A stretch of DNA of 64,000 bases from Chloroflexota bacterium (GTDB taxonomy: Bacteria > Chloroflexota > Limnocylindria > Limnocylindrales > CSP1-4), in assembly GCA_919901745.1 (NCBI GenBank), contig CAKKPP010000003.1:211742-275741 (forward strand), read 5' to 3'. Shown here piece by piece: positions 1 through 9,144 of the stretch; position 1 is the first letter of the stretch, and every line of letters starts with the position of its first letter. Below the pieces are notes generated by a model, which saw nothing but the letters and a program-made list of their open reading frames with translations, was not told the DNA's origin and searched no databases. The position numbers and the translations under genes are program-made.

Positions 1-42
1 CGTCGGCTCTGATGACGCGAGCCGCGGCCGCCGAACCCTCGC

Positions 43-873
43 TCAGGCGGATGCGCCGGAGTAATGGCGCAGACCGAACCGCCAGAACCACCGGGTGACC
101 ACGACCAGCACCGTCGCGAATCCCGCGGCAAGGGCCAGGGTCTCGGGCGTGAGCCGCCCGGTCAAACCCTCGGCCGGAACCGTCACGGCGAACGCGATGG
201 GGACCAGGAAGGTGAGGCTGATGCGCAGCCACCCGGGATAGATCGTGACCGGCCAGCGACCCGACTGGTAGAGACCACTGAACAGTTCGACGATCTGATC
301 CATGCGGACAACCCAGAACGCGACGACCGTGAGGATCAGCCAGAAGCAATAGATCATCGTGGCCCCGAGGACGAGGGCCGCCAGGAACGCCACCACGTCG
401 AGAGGCCCGATCGGCCCGAGGCGATCCACCGCGACACCGAGGACGACGAGCCCGACCCCGACATCGACGAGCTGCCAGATCCGCACCTGCCGGACACTGA
501 CAAGGAGCTGCGCGTCCTCCGGCTTGGTCAGGACGAAGTCGAGCGTGCCTTCGCGGATATCGGCCATCAGGCGCTCCATCCCGGGCTGGATCGTCGCCTG
601 GATGATCCCGCCCATCAGGATGTGAACGCCCATCACGGCGAGAAGCTCCGCCTGCGTCCAGCCGTGGAGATTCGTCGTCTGCGAGAAGACGATGGCCAGT
701 ACGGCCAGCCCGGTGACGAGGGCGATCGCGGACTGGAATACCTGCACCACGAAGTTCGCCCGGTACTGAAGCTCGTTCATGGCCCCAACCCGAAGGAACA
801 CGCCGGCCAGGGTCACCGGGCCCAGGGGGCCGCGCCGTCGCCCGGGTTCGCCGGGAGAGGTCACGTGCGCCAT
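43..873 (-). CDS. ABC-2 type exporter permease, DUF990/COG3694-like
   Basis: Integral membrane subunit of an ABC exporter, 276 residues with about six hydrophobic segments. The N-terminal MNELQYRANF pattern followed by a long hydrophobic helix is typical of the COG3694 permease that pairs with COG4587 and the COG4586 ATPase. The start chosen (MAHVTS) overlaps the upstream permease stop as TGATG; an internal ATG at residue 32 (MNELQ) is a possible alternative. The track ORF extends further upstream, but that part is out-of-frame shadow of the neighbouring gene. It is the last gene of a three-gene operon. The substrate cannot be told; the family is usually linked to drug, lipid or antibiotic export. 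Confidence 0.85.
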   Translation of the reverse strand: MAHVTSPGEPGRRRGPLGPVTLAGVFLRVGAMNELQYRANFVVQVFQSAIALVTGLAVLAIVFSQTTNLHGWTQAELLAVMGVHILMGGIIQATIQPGMERLMADIREGTLDFVLTKPEDAQLLVSVRQVRIWQLVDVGVGLVVLGVAVDRLGPIGPLDVVAFLAALVLGATMIYCFWLILTVVAFWVVRMDQIVELFSGLYQSGRWPVTIYPGWLRISLTFLVPIAFAVTVPAEGLTGRLTPETLALAAGFATVLVVVTRWFWRFGLRHYSGASA

Positions 874-1697
874 CAGTTCCCGACCGCGCTGTAGCGCCGG
901 ACGGCGATCGGCCAGACGAGTCGGATCGCGACCGCCCCGATCGTGATCCACAGCGCCTGCATCGCCAGGCCGCCGAGCAGTCGATCTGGCGGGAGCCCGC
1001 CGACGAGCGCCTCGATCGGGAATCCGAACGTCCACTGGAATGGCAGGAAGTCCGCGATGGTCTGCACCCATTCCGGCATGAGTCCGAGCGGGACGAGGCG
1101 GCCGGAGAGGAGCAGTTCCGCCGTGAAGATGATCTCGAAGAGTGGCCCGACCCGGGTGGTCCAGAACGAGATCATCCCGAGCAGCCAGTACAGGACCGAT
1201 CGGATGAGGTACGCGCCCCAGATCGCGATCGCGAACACGATGACGTCGAGGACCGTCGGTGCGAGCTCCGGCCGGAAGATGAGCGCCAGAACGGCCGCGA
1301 GCGGCAACCACAGCACGATGACGACGAACTTCCAACCGGCGAAATAGCCGAGGTCCCAGTGGATGGGGTGCAGTGGGCGAAGGAGCATCCCCGACAGCTC
1401 GCCATCGCGGATGCGCCACTCCCAGCCGTACGGCGTAAAGATGATGTTCATGTTGCGGACCAGGGTCCAGACGATGTAGTAGGCCGCGAACCGGCCCGCG
1501 GTGTAGCCGCCCACGTCGCCGCCCTGCTGCGCCGCGATCGTCGACCAGACGACGAGGTAGATGACCGGCTCAACGATCATGCCGATCATGTAGAAGTAGT
1601 TGGCGACGCGGTACTGGAACTGCTCGGCGATCGCGATCCGGATGGCGGTCAGGTAGACGTCCAGGAGGGCCCGGGCATCGGCCGCCGCGGCGCTCAT
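873..1697 (-). CDS. ABC-2 type exporter permease, COG4587-like
   Basis: Second membrane subunit of the exporter, 274 residues. After a short cytoplasmic N-terminus come about six hydrophobic segments. The pattern EQFQYRVANYFYMIGMIVEP near the N-terminus is characteristic of the COG4587 permease. It starts with an ATGA overlap with the ATPase gene upstream and ends in a TGATG overlap with the second permease, so the three products are probably made in fixed ratio from one message. The two permeases would form the heterodimeric channel. Substrate unknown. Confidence 0.86.
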   Translation of the reverse strand: MSAAAADARALLDVYLTAIRIAIAEQFQYRVANYFYMIGMIVEPVIYLVVWSTIAAQQGGDVGGYTAGRFAAYYIVWTLVRNMNIIFTPYGWEWRIRDGELSGMLLRPLHPIHWDLGYFAGWKFVVIVLWLPLAAVLALIFRPELAPTVLDVIVFAIAIWGAYLIRSVLYWLLGMISFWTTRVGPLFEIIFTAELLLSGRLVPLGLMPEWVQTIADFLPFQWTFGFPIEALVGGLPPDRLLGGLAMQALWITIGAVAIRLVWPIAVRRYSAVGN

Positions 1698-2746
1698 GAC
1701 GCCGGATCCACGGCTTCCGCCGACGGCAGCGAGGACGCTCCCGCGAACACCTGCTCGATGACGTCCTCGATCGGTGGATCCTCGATCGTGAGGTCGACCA
1801 CGGGCAGGTTGCGCAGGAGGAGCGTGGTCGTCTCGGCGGCGGCGGCGCGCGGCACGCGCAGGGAGATCCGGCCCTCGTCCTCGCCGATGACCTCCCCGTA
1901 GGCCGAGAGATCGGCCGAGCCGTCGCGCAGGGACACCGAGATCGTCTTTGTCGCCCCGAAGTCGGCGGCCAGCGCCGCGAGCGCCCCGTCGAACAGGATC
2001 CGTCCGTGGTGGATGACCACGACCCGCTTGCAGAGCGCCTGCACGTCCGCCATGTAGTGGCTCGTCAGCAGGACCGTCGCGCCCGTTCGGCGGTTGTACT
2101 CCGCGACGAACGTGCGGATCCGCTTCTGCATCGTCACGTCGAGGCCGATCGTCGGCTCGTCGAGGAACAGCACGGTCGGCTGGTGGAGCAGTGCGCCGAT
2201 GATCTCCATCTTCATGCGCTCGCCGAGCGACAGGTTGCGGACCGGCTTTCGGACGAGATCACCGACCTCGAGAAGCTCCACGAACTCGTCGCGTGTGCGC
2301 CGGAACTCGTCGCGCGGCAGGCGGTAGATCGCGCGCATCAACTCGAACGAGTCGAGAGCCGGCAGATCCCACTGGAGCTGGTTGCGGTTGCCCATGACCA
2401 TCGTGATCCGGCGCAGCAAGGCGGATTCCCGCCGCGATGGCACGTGCCCGAGGACGGTCGCCTCGCCGCCCGTCGGGTGGAGCAGCCCGGCAAGCATCTT
2501 GAGGGTCGTCGTCTTGCCGGCCCCATTCGGCCCCAGGAATCCAACCACCTCGCCCGGCGCGATCTCGAACGAGACCCCGGCAACCGCGTCGACATCGCGG
2601 GTCTCGCGTCGGACGAGGCTGGCGGCGGCCGCCCGGAGCCCTTCGCCGCGCACCGGGACACGGAACGTCTTGCGCAGCTCGGCAACGCGGATCGCCGGAC
2701 CGGATGCGCCTTCGGGCGGCGGGTTGGGGATGGACGCGTTCGGCAT
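1694..2746 (-). CDS. ABC exporter ATP-binding protein, COG4586-like
   Basis: ATPase subunit of the exporter, 350 residues. It has Walker A GPNGAGKTTT, signature NLSLGERMKME and Walker B VLFLDEPTIGLD, followed by the H-loop TSHYMAD. The signature LSLGERMK rather than LSGGQ is usual for this subfamily. Residues after about 270 form the accessory C-terminal domain. The track ORF runs upstream to 3103, but that part overlaps the divergent cyclase gene; MPNASIP at 2746 is the sensible start, 58 bases from the divergent gene. The intergenic stretch must hold both promoters. Confidence 0.88.
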   Translation of the reverse strand: MPNASIPNPPPEGASGPAIRVAELRKTFRVPVRGEGLRAAAASLVRRETRDVDAVAGVSFEIAPGEVVGFLGPNGAGKTTTLKMLAGLLHPTGGEATVLGHVPSRRESALLRRITMVMGNRNQLQWDLPALDSFELMRAIYRLPRDEFRRTRDEFVELLEVGDLVRKPVRNLSLGERMKMEIIGALLHQPTVLFLDEPTIGLDVTMQKRIRTFVAEYNRRTGATVLLTSHYMADVQALCKRVVVIHHGRILFDGALAALAADFGATKTISVSLRDGSADLSAYGEVIGEDEGRISLRVPRAAAAETTTLLLRNLPVVDLTIEDPPIEDVIEQVFAGASSLPSAEAVDPAS

Positions 2747-2804
2747 GGACGGCGCGATCGTAGCGCGTCGCGGCCCCCGGATCGCGGAGTACCATCGCTC
2801 CGCC

Positions 2805-5453
2805 ATGCCCTTGCCCGTCGGGACCGTGACCTTCCTGTTCAGTGACATCGAGGGCTCCACGCGTCTCGAGCAGGGCGTCGGCACCGACACGTACGCCCGG
2901 ATCATCGAGACGCACGACCACCTGGCCCGCGCCGCGATCGAGGCCCGCGGCGGAAGCCTCGTCAAGACCGAGGGCGATGCCATGTTCGCGGCGTTTCCCG
3001 ATGCTGGTGCGGCAGTGGAGGCGGCGGCCGACGTCCAGCGGGCCTTCGCCGCCGAGCCGTGGCCCGACGGCGCGACGATCCGTGTGCGGATGGGCCTGCA
3101 CACCGGAGAGGGGCGGCTGCGAGAACGCCGCTCGGAGGCGGATCCCGAGGACTACGTGGGGATCGACGTCAACTACGCCTCGCGCATCGCCGCGGCGGGC
3201 AACGGTGGGCAGGTGGTCCTCTCAGATACGCTGTTCTCCCTCGTCCGTGGCCGCCTCTCCGACGGCCTCGACCTCGTGGACGAGGGCCCCCGTCGCGTCA
3301 AGGACTTCGACGAACCGCGCCGGGTCCATCGGCTGACGATCCGCGGTCTCCCAGCCGATGCCCGCCCACTGCGGACCCTGGACGCGCTGACCAACCTGCC
3401 CGCGCAGGTCACGAGCTTCATCGGCCGAGAGCGCGAGGTCGAAGCCGTGAAGGGACTCCTCGCTGAGGCGCGCCTCGTCACTCTGACCGGCCCCGGCGGG
3501 ACCGGCAAGACGCGCCTGAGCCTCGGGGTCGCCGAGGCGATGGCCGGCTCCATCCAGGGCGGGGCGTGGTTCGTCGAGCTCGCGCCGATCCGCGAGCCGG
3601 AACTGGTCGCCGGCGCCATCGCGGCCGCTCTCGGCCTCGTCGAGGAGCCCGATCGCCCGATCGACCAGACCCTTGCCGACCACCTGCGCGACCGCGAACT
3701 CCTGGTGGTCCTCGACAACTTCGAGCAGATCGTCGCGGCTGCCCCGCTCATCGCCGAGCTCCTGCGCAACGCGAAGGGACTCCGTTGCCTGGCATCGAGC
3801 CGCGAGGCCCTGCGTATCAGCGGAGAGCAGGAGTACCGGGTCCCGCCGCTCGGTGGCAACGACGCGGTGGGCCTGTTCGTCGCCCGCGCCCGGAACGTCC
3901 GTCCCGACTTTGCCCTCACCGACGAGAACGCGGCGGCGATCCGCGAGATCTGTACCCGGCTCGATGCACTCCCGCTGGCGATCGAACTCGCGGCCGCGAG
4001 GATCAGGCTGTTCTCGCCTGAAGCGATCCTCGCGCGCCTCGACAAGAGCCTGAACCTGCTCACGGCCGGCCCGCGCGACCGAACCGGGCGTCAGCAGACG
4101 CTGCGCGGCGCGATCGCCTGGAGCTACGACCTCCTCGACGAGCCCGAGCGGGCCCTGTTCCGACGCATCGGGCCGCTGATCGGCGGTTTCACGATCGAGG
4201 CGACCCAGGCCGTGGCCGATCCGGACGGGGACCTCGGGATCGATCTCGTCGACGGCCTGACTTCACTCGTCGACAAGAGCCTGATCATCGAGGAGCCCGA
4301 GCATCATGGCGAGCCCCGGTTCGGGCGCCTGGTGACGATCCGCGAGTATGCCCTCGAGTGCCTCGCCGAAGCCGGGGAGGCCGACGTGGCAGAACGTCGC
4401 CACGCGGAGTTTTTCGTCGCCTTCGCAGAGGAGGCCGAGCCGCACCTGGTCGCAGCCGACGCCGACGTCTGGCTGGATCGGGTCGGCCACGAGATCCATA
4501 ACCTGCGGGCGGCATCGGCGTGGTCGATGCGGGTCGGCGAACCGCTCCTCGGCGTCCGGGTCGCAGCCTCCATCTGGCGCTACTTCCAGCAGCGCAACAT
4601 GCTCCACGGGGGTCGCGACTGGCTCGCGACGCTTCTCGCGCACCCTGCCGCGCAGGGCGATTCGCGTGAGCGGATCCGCGGTCTCTCGGCCCTCGGGGGC
4701 GTGGAATACTGGATGCGCGACTACCCGGACTCCCGTGGCCACTACGAGGAGCGTCTGGCCATCGCGGAGCGCTTCGGAGGCGACGACCTCCTCGCGGACG
4801 CTCATTTCGACCTGAGCTTCGACGCGCTGATCGAGCAGGACATCGAGCGCCTCAAGGCGCACAGCTCGATCGCCTACGATCTCTACGAGCGGCTCGGCGA
4901 CATCGACAAGCTGGTCCTCGCCCGGCAGGCGATGATCCTCGGCAGGTACGTCGAGGGCGACTTCCTCGAAGCGGCGCGACTCGAGGAAGAGAACCTCGAA
5001 CACTGGAGCCGGGTGGGTTCGGCGTTCCGGATGACCGACAGCTCCATCCTGATGAGCGCGATGCTGTTCCGCGCCGGCGATCTCGGGGGGAGCTTCCGGA
5101 GGGCCATGGACGGCTTCCGGCTGATGGCTGAACTCGAGATATCGAGCGGGCTCGTGGGCGCGCTGGGGGTCTTCGCCCCGATCGCCTCGGCCCTGGGCGA
5201 TCACGTCACTGCCGCGCGGCTGACCGGTGCGCTTGACGCGATCCGCGAGTCGACGGGGCTGAGCCTTCCGTCGGTGGATGTGCTCCATATGGACGAGCCG
5301 GGTGCGGCCGCACGGGAAGCGCTCGGCCGTGCGGCGTACGATGCCGCGCACCGTGAAGGTGCCGCCATGACGAAGGCCGATACCATGGCTCTGGCGATGT
5401 CGCTCGGCGACCGCATCGAGGAGGGGACCCGTGTGGCAGCCAGTCACGACTGA
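2805..5453 (+). CDS. Class III nucleotide cyclase fused to STAND-type ATPase and helical repeats
   Basis: Large signalling protein of 882 residues. Residues 1-170 form a class III adenylate/guanylate cyclase domain with FLFSDIEGST (metal Asp), GDAMFAAFP (second metal Asp) and YVGIDVNYASR. A P-loop ATPase follows (GPGGTGKT at about 227, Walker B-like LLVVLDN), resembling COG3903 predicted ATPases. The C-terminal 400 residues are alpha-helical and TPR-like. Relatives often end in a LuxR helix-turn-helix; none is visible here, so output is probably cNMP or protein contact rather than DNA binding. The start was set at MPLPVGTVTF because the track's longer ORF covers the divergent ABC gene. A TACCAT box 9 bases upstream of the ATG is a plausible -10. 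Confidence 0.85.
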   Translation: MPLPVGTVTFLFSDIEGSTRLEQGVGTDTYARIIETHDHLARAAIEARGGSLVKTEGDAMFAAFPDAGAAVEAAADVQRAFAAEPWPDGATIRVRMGLHTGEGRLRERRSEADPEDYVGIDVNYASRIAAAGNGGQVVLSDTLFSLVRGRLSDGLDLVDEGPRRVKDFDEPRRVHRLTIRGLPADARPLRTLDALTNLPAQVTSFIGREREVEAVKGLLAEARLVTLTGPGGTGKTRLSLGVAEAMAGSIQGGAWFVELAPIREPELVAGAIAAALGLVEEPDRPIDQTLADHLRDRELLVVLDNFEQIVAAAPLIAELLRNAKGLRCLASSREALRISGEQEYRVPPLGGNDAVGLFVARARNVRPDFALTDENAAAIREICTRLDALPLAIELAAARIRLFSPEAILARLDKSLNLLTAGPRDRTGRQQTLRGAIAWSYDLLDEPERALFRRIGPLIGGFTIEATQAVADPDGDLGIDLVDGLTSLVDKSLIIEEPEHHGEPRFGRLVTIREYALECLAEAGEADVAERRHAEFFVAFAEEAEPHLVAADADVWLDRVGHEIHNLRAASAWSMRVGEPLLGVRVAASIWRYFQQRNMLHGGRDWLATLLAHPAAQGDSRERIRGLSALGGVEYWMRDYPDSRGHYEERLAIAERFGGDDLLADAHFDLSFDALIEQDIERLKAHSSIAYDLYERLGDIDKLVLARQAMILGRYVEGDFLEAARLEEENLEHWSRVGSAFRMTDSSILMSAMLFRAGDLGGSFRRAMDGFRLMAELEISSGLVGALGVFAPIASALGDHVTAARLTGALDAIRESTGLSLPSVDVLHMDEPGAAAREALGRAAYDAAHREGAAMTKADTMALAMSLGDRIEEGTRVAASHD

Positions 5454-5973
5454 CGCCGGGGCGCCACGCCCGGCACAATTCCTGCCCGCGGCGGTGGGCA
5501 TCCTGATTGCCCTTGCTCCCCTGGGTCTCGTGCCCCTGCTCGAGCTGGATCCGCTCGACGCCACGACAGATTCTCGCCTCGCGATGCTCCTGATCGCCCT
5601 CATCTATCCAGGCTGGGTTGCCGCAACGGCCGTCCGGTCTCGGTCCGTTGGGCCGGTCATCGTCGTCGCGGCGCTCGTGCCCGCACTCGCGCTCGCGGCC
5701 GCTCTGCTCGGCCAGGATCGGACGGCGGCCACGGTTGCAGGGGATCTCGACGCCTTCCTGGCGCTCGCTCTTCCACCGGCGATCCTCGGGGCCGCGGCGT
5801 ACGGACTCATCGAGCTGGCAGTGGCCGTGATCCAGCGGATCGATCCCGCCGGAGGCGGAGGAGCGGCTCGTTCGGTGGCGGCGGCGCTTGCCGGGCTCGT
5901 CGTGTCGGGCGCGCTTGTCGGGGTCATCGGCTGGCTGGCATTCGGGGTCGTCGGATTCCAGCTCGCGAGCTGA
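5431..5973 (+). CDS. Small integral membrane protein, unknown function
   Basis: A 180-residue protein with about four hydrophobic helices (for example PAAVGILIALAPLGLVPLL and the C-terminal LAGLVVSGALVGVIGWLA). The GTG start overlaps the end of the cyclase-ATPase gene by 23 bases and follows the purine-rich GAGGGGAC, so translation is probably coupled. No family was recognised. Being cotranscribed with a cyclase/STAND protein, it may be a membrane partner of that signalling protein; this is inference from position only. Confidence 0.7.
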   Translation: MWQPVTTDAGAPRPAQFLPAAVGILIALAPLGLVPLLELDPLDATTDSRLAMLLIALIYPGWVAATAVRSRSVGPVIVVAALVPALALAAALLGQDRTAATVAGDLDAFLALALPPAILGAAAYGLIELAVAVIQRIDPAGGGGAARSVAAALAGLVVSGALVGVIGWLAFGVVGFQLAS

Positions 5974-5995
5974 GGATCGTCGCCCCGGGAGGGTC

Positions 5996-6012
5996 TTAAC
6001 GCCCCGTTAACG
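5996..6012. promoter_or_regulatory. PHO-box-like direct repeat
   Basis: TTAACG occurs twice with an 11-bp period (TTAACG-CCCCG-TTAACG). PhoB-family sites are built of 7-bp units spaced by 4 bp, so the period fits. A similar pair lies upstream of pstS at 13870. It sits 220 bp before the small peptide gene and 450 bp before the phoB-like gene. Confidence 0.45.
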
Positions 6013-6234
6013 GTATCGAAAGCCGTCCATCACGTTCGTCGACGAGTCTCCACTCGACAACTGGAAGGACGGGCCCGCCGTACGAGCGGGTCGATGCGGA
6101 GGACCCGACAGGTGCATCCAGGGAACACAGCCACAACGTTACTGATCGCTGCCACGTCGACAGCGGTTCGCTCAGCGCCCCCGTCAGCGTCACCCGATCG
6201 ACCGCTGCAGGCTCCAAGGTCGGGAGGAAATGAG

Positions 6235-6330
6235 ATGAACGAACTCGACCTCCCGCAGCCATGGCTTGGCTACGTCCTCCTGGCCTCCGTCTTCGTGGCC
6301 GGGATGGTGATCGGCATGATGCTCATCTGA
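6235..6330 (+). CDS. 31-residue single-span membrane peptide
   Basis: A short ORF, missed as such by the track, which started it upstream at 6094. It begins MNELDLPQPW and continues as one hydrophobic helix (about residues 13-31, GYVLLASVFVAGMVIGMMLI). A strong Shine-Dalgarno sequence, GGGAGGAAAT, lies just upstream; most starts in this window lack one that good, which argues for real translation. It sits between a PHO-box-like repeat and the phoB-like gene, so a role in phosphate sensing or stress at the membrane is possible. No homologue was recognised. Confidence 0.55.
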   Translation: MNELDLPQPWLGYVLLASVFVAGMVIGMMLI

Positions 6331-6465
6331 CAGGTTTCCGACGACCGGGTCGCCGCCTCCGTGGATGCGGGTGGAATGCGCGGGGACGCCGCACCGCGCA
6401 CCGCGCGCGTCGTGCGTCGTGCGTTGAAACGCCTCGGTAACGTCGGTCCGTATCATGACCGGCAC

Positions 6466-7161
6466 ATGGCCCGAACGATCCTCGTCGTGGACGACGAACT
6501 GAACCTGCGCGAAGCCCTGGTCGAGGCCCTCGAGGCGGACGGCTTCCGAGTCGTCTCGGCCTCTGACGGCCGCGAGGCCCTCACGCGATTTCGGGCCGAG
6601 CGCCCGGATCTCGTCCTGCTCGATCTGATGCTTCCGGAGCTCTCCGGCATCGAGGTCTGCCGGATCATCCGCGCCGAGTCGGGCGTGCCGATCATCATGC
6701 TCACGGCCAAGGACTCGGAGCTGGACAAGGTGGTCGGCCTGGAGCTGGGCGCCGACGACTACGTGACGAAACCCTTCAGCCTGCGTGAGCTGTCCGCGCG
6801 GGTGCGTGCCCAGCTGAGGCGCTCCGAGCAGGCCCTCGCGGTTGACGCGCCTCCGGCCATGGTGGCCCTCGGCGACGTCCAGATGGACATTGGCGGCCAT
6901 CGCCTTCTGCGGGACGGCGCGGTCCTGCCCGTCAAGCCCAAGGCGTTCGAACTCCTGGCGTTCCTCGTCCGCCACCCAGGCCAGGCGTTCTCCCGGGACC
7001 AACTCCTCGAGAAGGTCTGGGGATACGACTTCGCGGGCGAGACGCGGACCGTTGACGTCCACGTCCATTGGCTGAGGAGCCAGATTGAGCCGGAGCCCGG
7101 GCACCCCGTGTTCATCCACACGGTACGCGGCGTGGGGTACGTCTTCCGACGTCCGTCCTGA
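6466..7161 (+). CDS. phoB: OmpR/PhoB-family response regulator
   Basis: DNA-binding response regulator, 231 residues. The receiver domain (1-120) has the acidic pair DD at 9-10, phospho-acceptor D53 in LVLLDLMLPE, the conserved Thr in MLTAKDS and Lys in VTKPFS. The C-terminal winged helix (about 135-231) ends in the usual RTVDVHVHWLRSQIE...VRGVGYVF pattern. A histidine kinase follows 800 bases downstream and a complete pst operon faces the pair, so PhoB is the natural assignment; RegX3 or MtrA-type regulators look similar. MARTILVVDDE was chosen over the longer track start because receiver domains begin there; TATCAT nine bases upstream may be the -10 box. Confidence 0.85.
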   Translation: MARTILVVDDELNLREALVEALEADGFRVVSASDGREALTRFRAERPDLVLLDLMLPELSGIEVCRIIRAESGVPIIMLTAKDSELDKVVGLELGADDYVTKPFSLRELSARVRAQLRRSEQALAVDAPPAMVALGDVQMDIGGHRLLRDGAVLPVKPKAFELLAFLVRHPGQAFSRDQLLEKVWGYDFAGETRTVDVHVHWLRSQIEPEPGHPVFIHTVRGVGYVFRRPS

Positions 7162-7260
7162 CGGCCTCGACGCCCGACGGCCCGACGGCCCGAGGGCCCC
7201 GTAACGAGACGTTGACCCGCCGATGTCGTCCCGCTCATCCGGGTCGTCCAGACTGTCGAC

Positions 7261-7712
7261 ATGTCGATCGAGCCTCGTCAGTGCGGATCGGACCGAAGAG
7301 CACGGTCACGAAGCGGCGCTGAGGTACTGATCGGCGGCTCTCGCTCGCCCGAGGCACTCCTCCCCGACGGCGGCGACGCTCCCACTCCCGCGCCGGCACC
7401 CCTCCAGGTGGTGGCGCGGGAGACCTTCCCTTGGGCGCCCCTGCCCCGTCCGATCGCCGGCGCCGCGCCCGCGTCACGCCAGTCACTCGCGTCACGCGCG
7501 TTGCACGCGTCACCGGACCCGAAGGCCACGTTCGATGCCGAGATCGAGGCCATCCTCCGCCAGCTCGATCCCATCCGGAGCTCGAGGCGAGCTACCGCCG
7601 CGAGGCCTTCCACTGCGGTCACGCCGTCGTCGACGCTGCCCGAGCGACCGCCGTTCGCCTTGCCTACGCGAGCCGGTGGGCCCAACTGGGCCCTGATCGT
7701 CGTCGGCGGTAG
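7261..7712 (+). pseudogene. Possible frameshifted hypothetical gene between phoB and phoR
   Basis: The 796-base gap between the regulator and kinase genes holds no intact recognised gene. Two frames each look coding in part. The frame starting at 7261 gives a Pro-rich head then KATFDAEIEAILRQLD. From about 7570 the third codon position stays G/C-rich in a different frame, giving HPELEASYRREAFHCGH and then ATAVRLAYASRWAQL before a stop at 7712. Joining them needs a one-base shift near 7570. This may be a real frameshift, a sequencing error or chance in GC-rich DNA. Bases 7713-7957 show nothing else. Confidence 0.3.
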
Positions 7713-7957
7713 CATCCGAGACGTGCGCTGACCCGACGGCCTGGTCCCGGTCGGCACCGACGCGGGCCGGCGCGCCAGGCCACGCGACCGGGACGACCGC
7801 GAGCGACGGCGCGCATCCGGCGATGCACGCACCGGCGCGTGCGGTTCCCGGCGGCGCCCGCATCGCCCGCCCCGCCTGAGGCGACCGGGGCGGTCGCGGG
7901 ACCTGCGCTGACACGACCGGCCGCTCGCCCTGACGACGACTGTGCCATGCTCGGTTG

Positions 7958-9127
7958 ATGGATCCGTGGGCCGTCGCCTTCGCCGTCGCGGTGGTCGTGG
8001 CGATCGTGGCCGTGGTCGAGATCGGCCGCACTCGTGACCGACTGCGACGCGCGCTCATCGAAGCGGAGCAGCGTAGGGCGAGCTTCGAGGTCGCTCGGGC
8101 GGAGCGGCGGCAGTCTCGCGACGCCCTGGCAGACCAGCTCGACGACGGGCTCCTGGATGTCGACGCAACGCTCCACATCCGGCGCGCCAATCCGGCGGCG
8201 CACCGACTGCTTGGACGGCCCGTCAATGGCCTGGCCGGTCGCAGCGTCATCGAGGCCTTCCTTGACGCCGATGCCGAGACGATCACGGCAAAGGCCATCG
8301 CCGACGGCGCTGGGGTGGGCGAGGTGCGCTCGGCCCGGGCCGACGGCCGTGCGCTCTCGATCCAGGCCAGACGGACGCCTGGCGGCGGCGCCACGCTGGT
8401 TCTCCGAGACGTGTCGGAGCTCCGGCGGCTTCAGCGCATCCGCACGGAGTTCATCGATAACCTGTCGCACGAGCTTCGGACGCCGGTCACCACCGTGAGT
8501 CTGCTGGCTGAGACCCTCACCCGCGAAGCCGCGGCGCTTGGCGAGACGCTGCCGGCCAGGATGCGTGACCGGATCGGCAAGATCGAGGTGGAGACCGGCC
8601 ACCTTGTCCAGATGGTCAGCGAGCTGCTGGACCTCTCGCGGATCGAGAGTGGAACGAGCCTCGGCCCGCTGGACGATGTCGACCTCGGCCGGCTCGTGCA
8701 TGACACCGCCGAGCGACTTCGGTTGCACGCCGACCGGCAGGGGATCGCCATCGACGTGAACGTCCCCGCGCCCCTGCCGCCGGTGCGCGGCGATCCCGAC
8801 CGGCTGGGCCAGGTCCTGATCAACCTCATCCATAACAGCATCAAGTTCAGCCCGGACGGTGGAGACGTCGCGATCTCGGTGCGGCAGGACGGCTCCACGC
8901 TGGTCGTGTCGGTGGCGGACCAAGGGGTCGGCATCCCGCGCGCCGCCCAGGAGCGCGTCTTCGAGCGGTTCTACAAGGTCGACCGTGCCCGGGTGCGTGG
9001 CGAGGCGGGCGGGACGGGCCTCGGCCTCGCGATCGCCCGCCACGTGATCGAGCAGCACGGCGGGCGGATCTGGGTGGAATCGGCCGAGGGCTCCGGTTCT
9101 ACCTTCTCGTTCTCGTTGCCGATCTGA
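7958..9127 (+). CDS. phoR: Phosphate-type sensor histidine kinase (PhoR-like)
   Basis: Membrane sensor kinase, 389 residues. One N-terminal hydrophobic helix (about 4-20) is followed by a coiled linker, a PAS-like domain (about 55-155), the dimerisation domain with H-box LSHELRTP (phospho-acceptor H171), and a catalytic domain with the N-box NLIHNSIKFS, G1 DQGVGIP and G2 GGTGLGLAIARH. A single helix plus PAS matches PhoR/SenX3-type kinases, which sense Pst status rather than an extracellular ligand. Context (PhoB-like regulator upstream, phoU-pst downstream on the other strand) supports this. CATGCT six bases before the ATG suggests a leaderless transcript. Confidence 0.84.
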   Translation: MDPWAVAFAVAVVVAIVAVVEIGRTRDRLRRALIEAEQRRASFEVARAERRQSRDALADQLDDGLLDVDATLHIRRANPAAHRLLGRPVNGLAGRSVIEAFLDADAETITAKAIADGAGVGEVRSARADGRALSIQARRTPGGGATLVLRDVSELRRLQRIRTEFIDNLSHELRTPVTTVSLLAETLTREAAALGETLPARMRDRIGKIEVETGHLVQMVSELLDLSRIESGTSLGPLDDVDLGRLVHDTAERLRLHADRQGIAIDVNVPAPLPPVRGDPDRLGQVLINLIHNSIKFSPDGGDVAISVRQDGSTLVVSVADQGVGIPRAAQERVFERFYKVDRARVRGEAGGTGLGLAIARHVIEQHGGRIWVESAEGSGSTFSFSLPI

Positions 9128-9144
9128 CCCCGTCCCTCGATCGG

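Noticed and set aside
6094-6234. Longer start for the small membrane peptide
   Set aside because: The added 47 residues are low-complexity Ser/Ala/Pro and the strong Shine-Dalgarno lies directly before the inner ATG.
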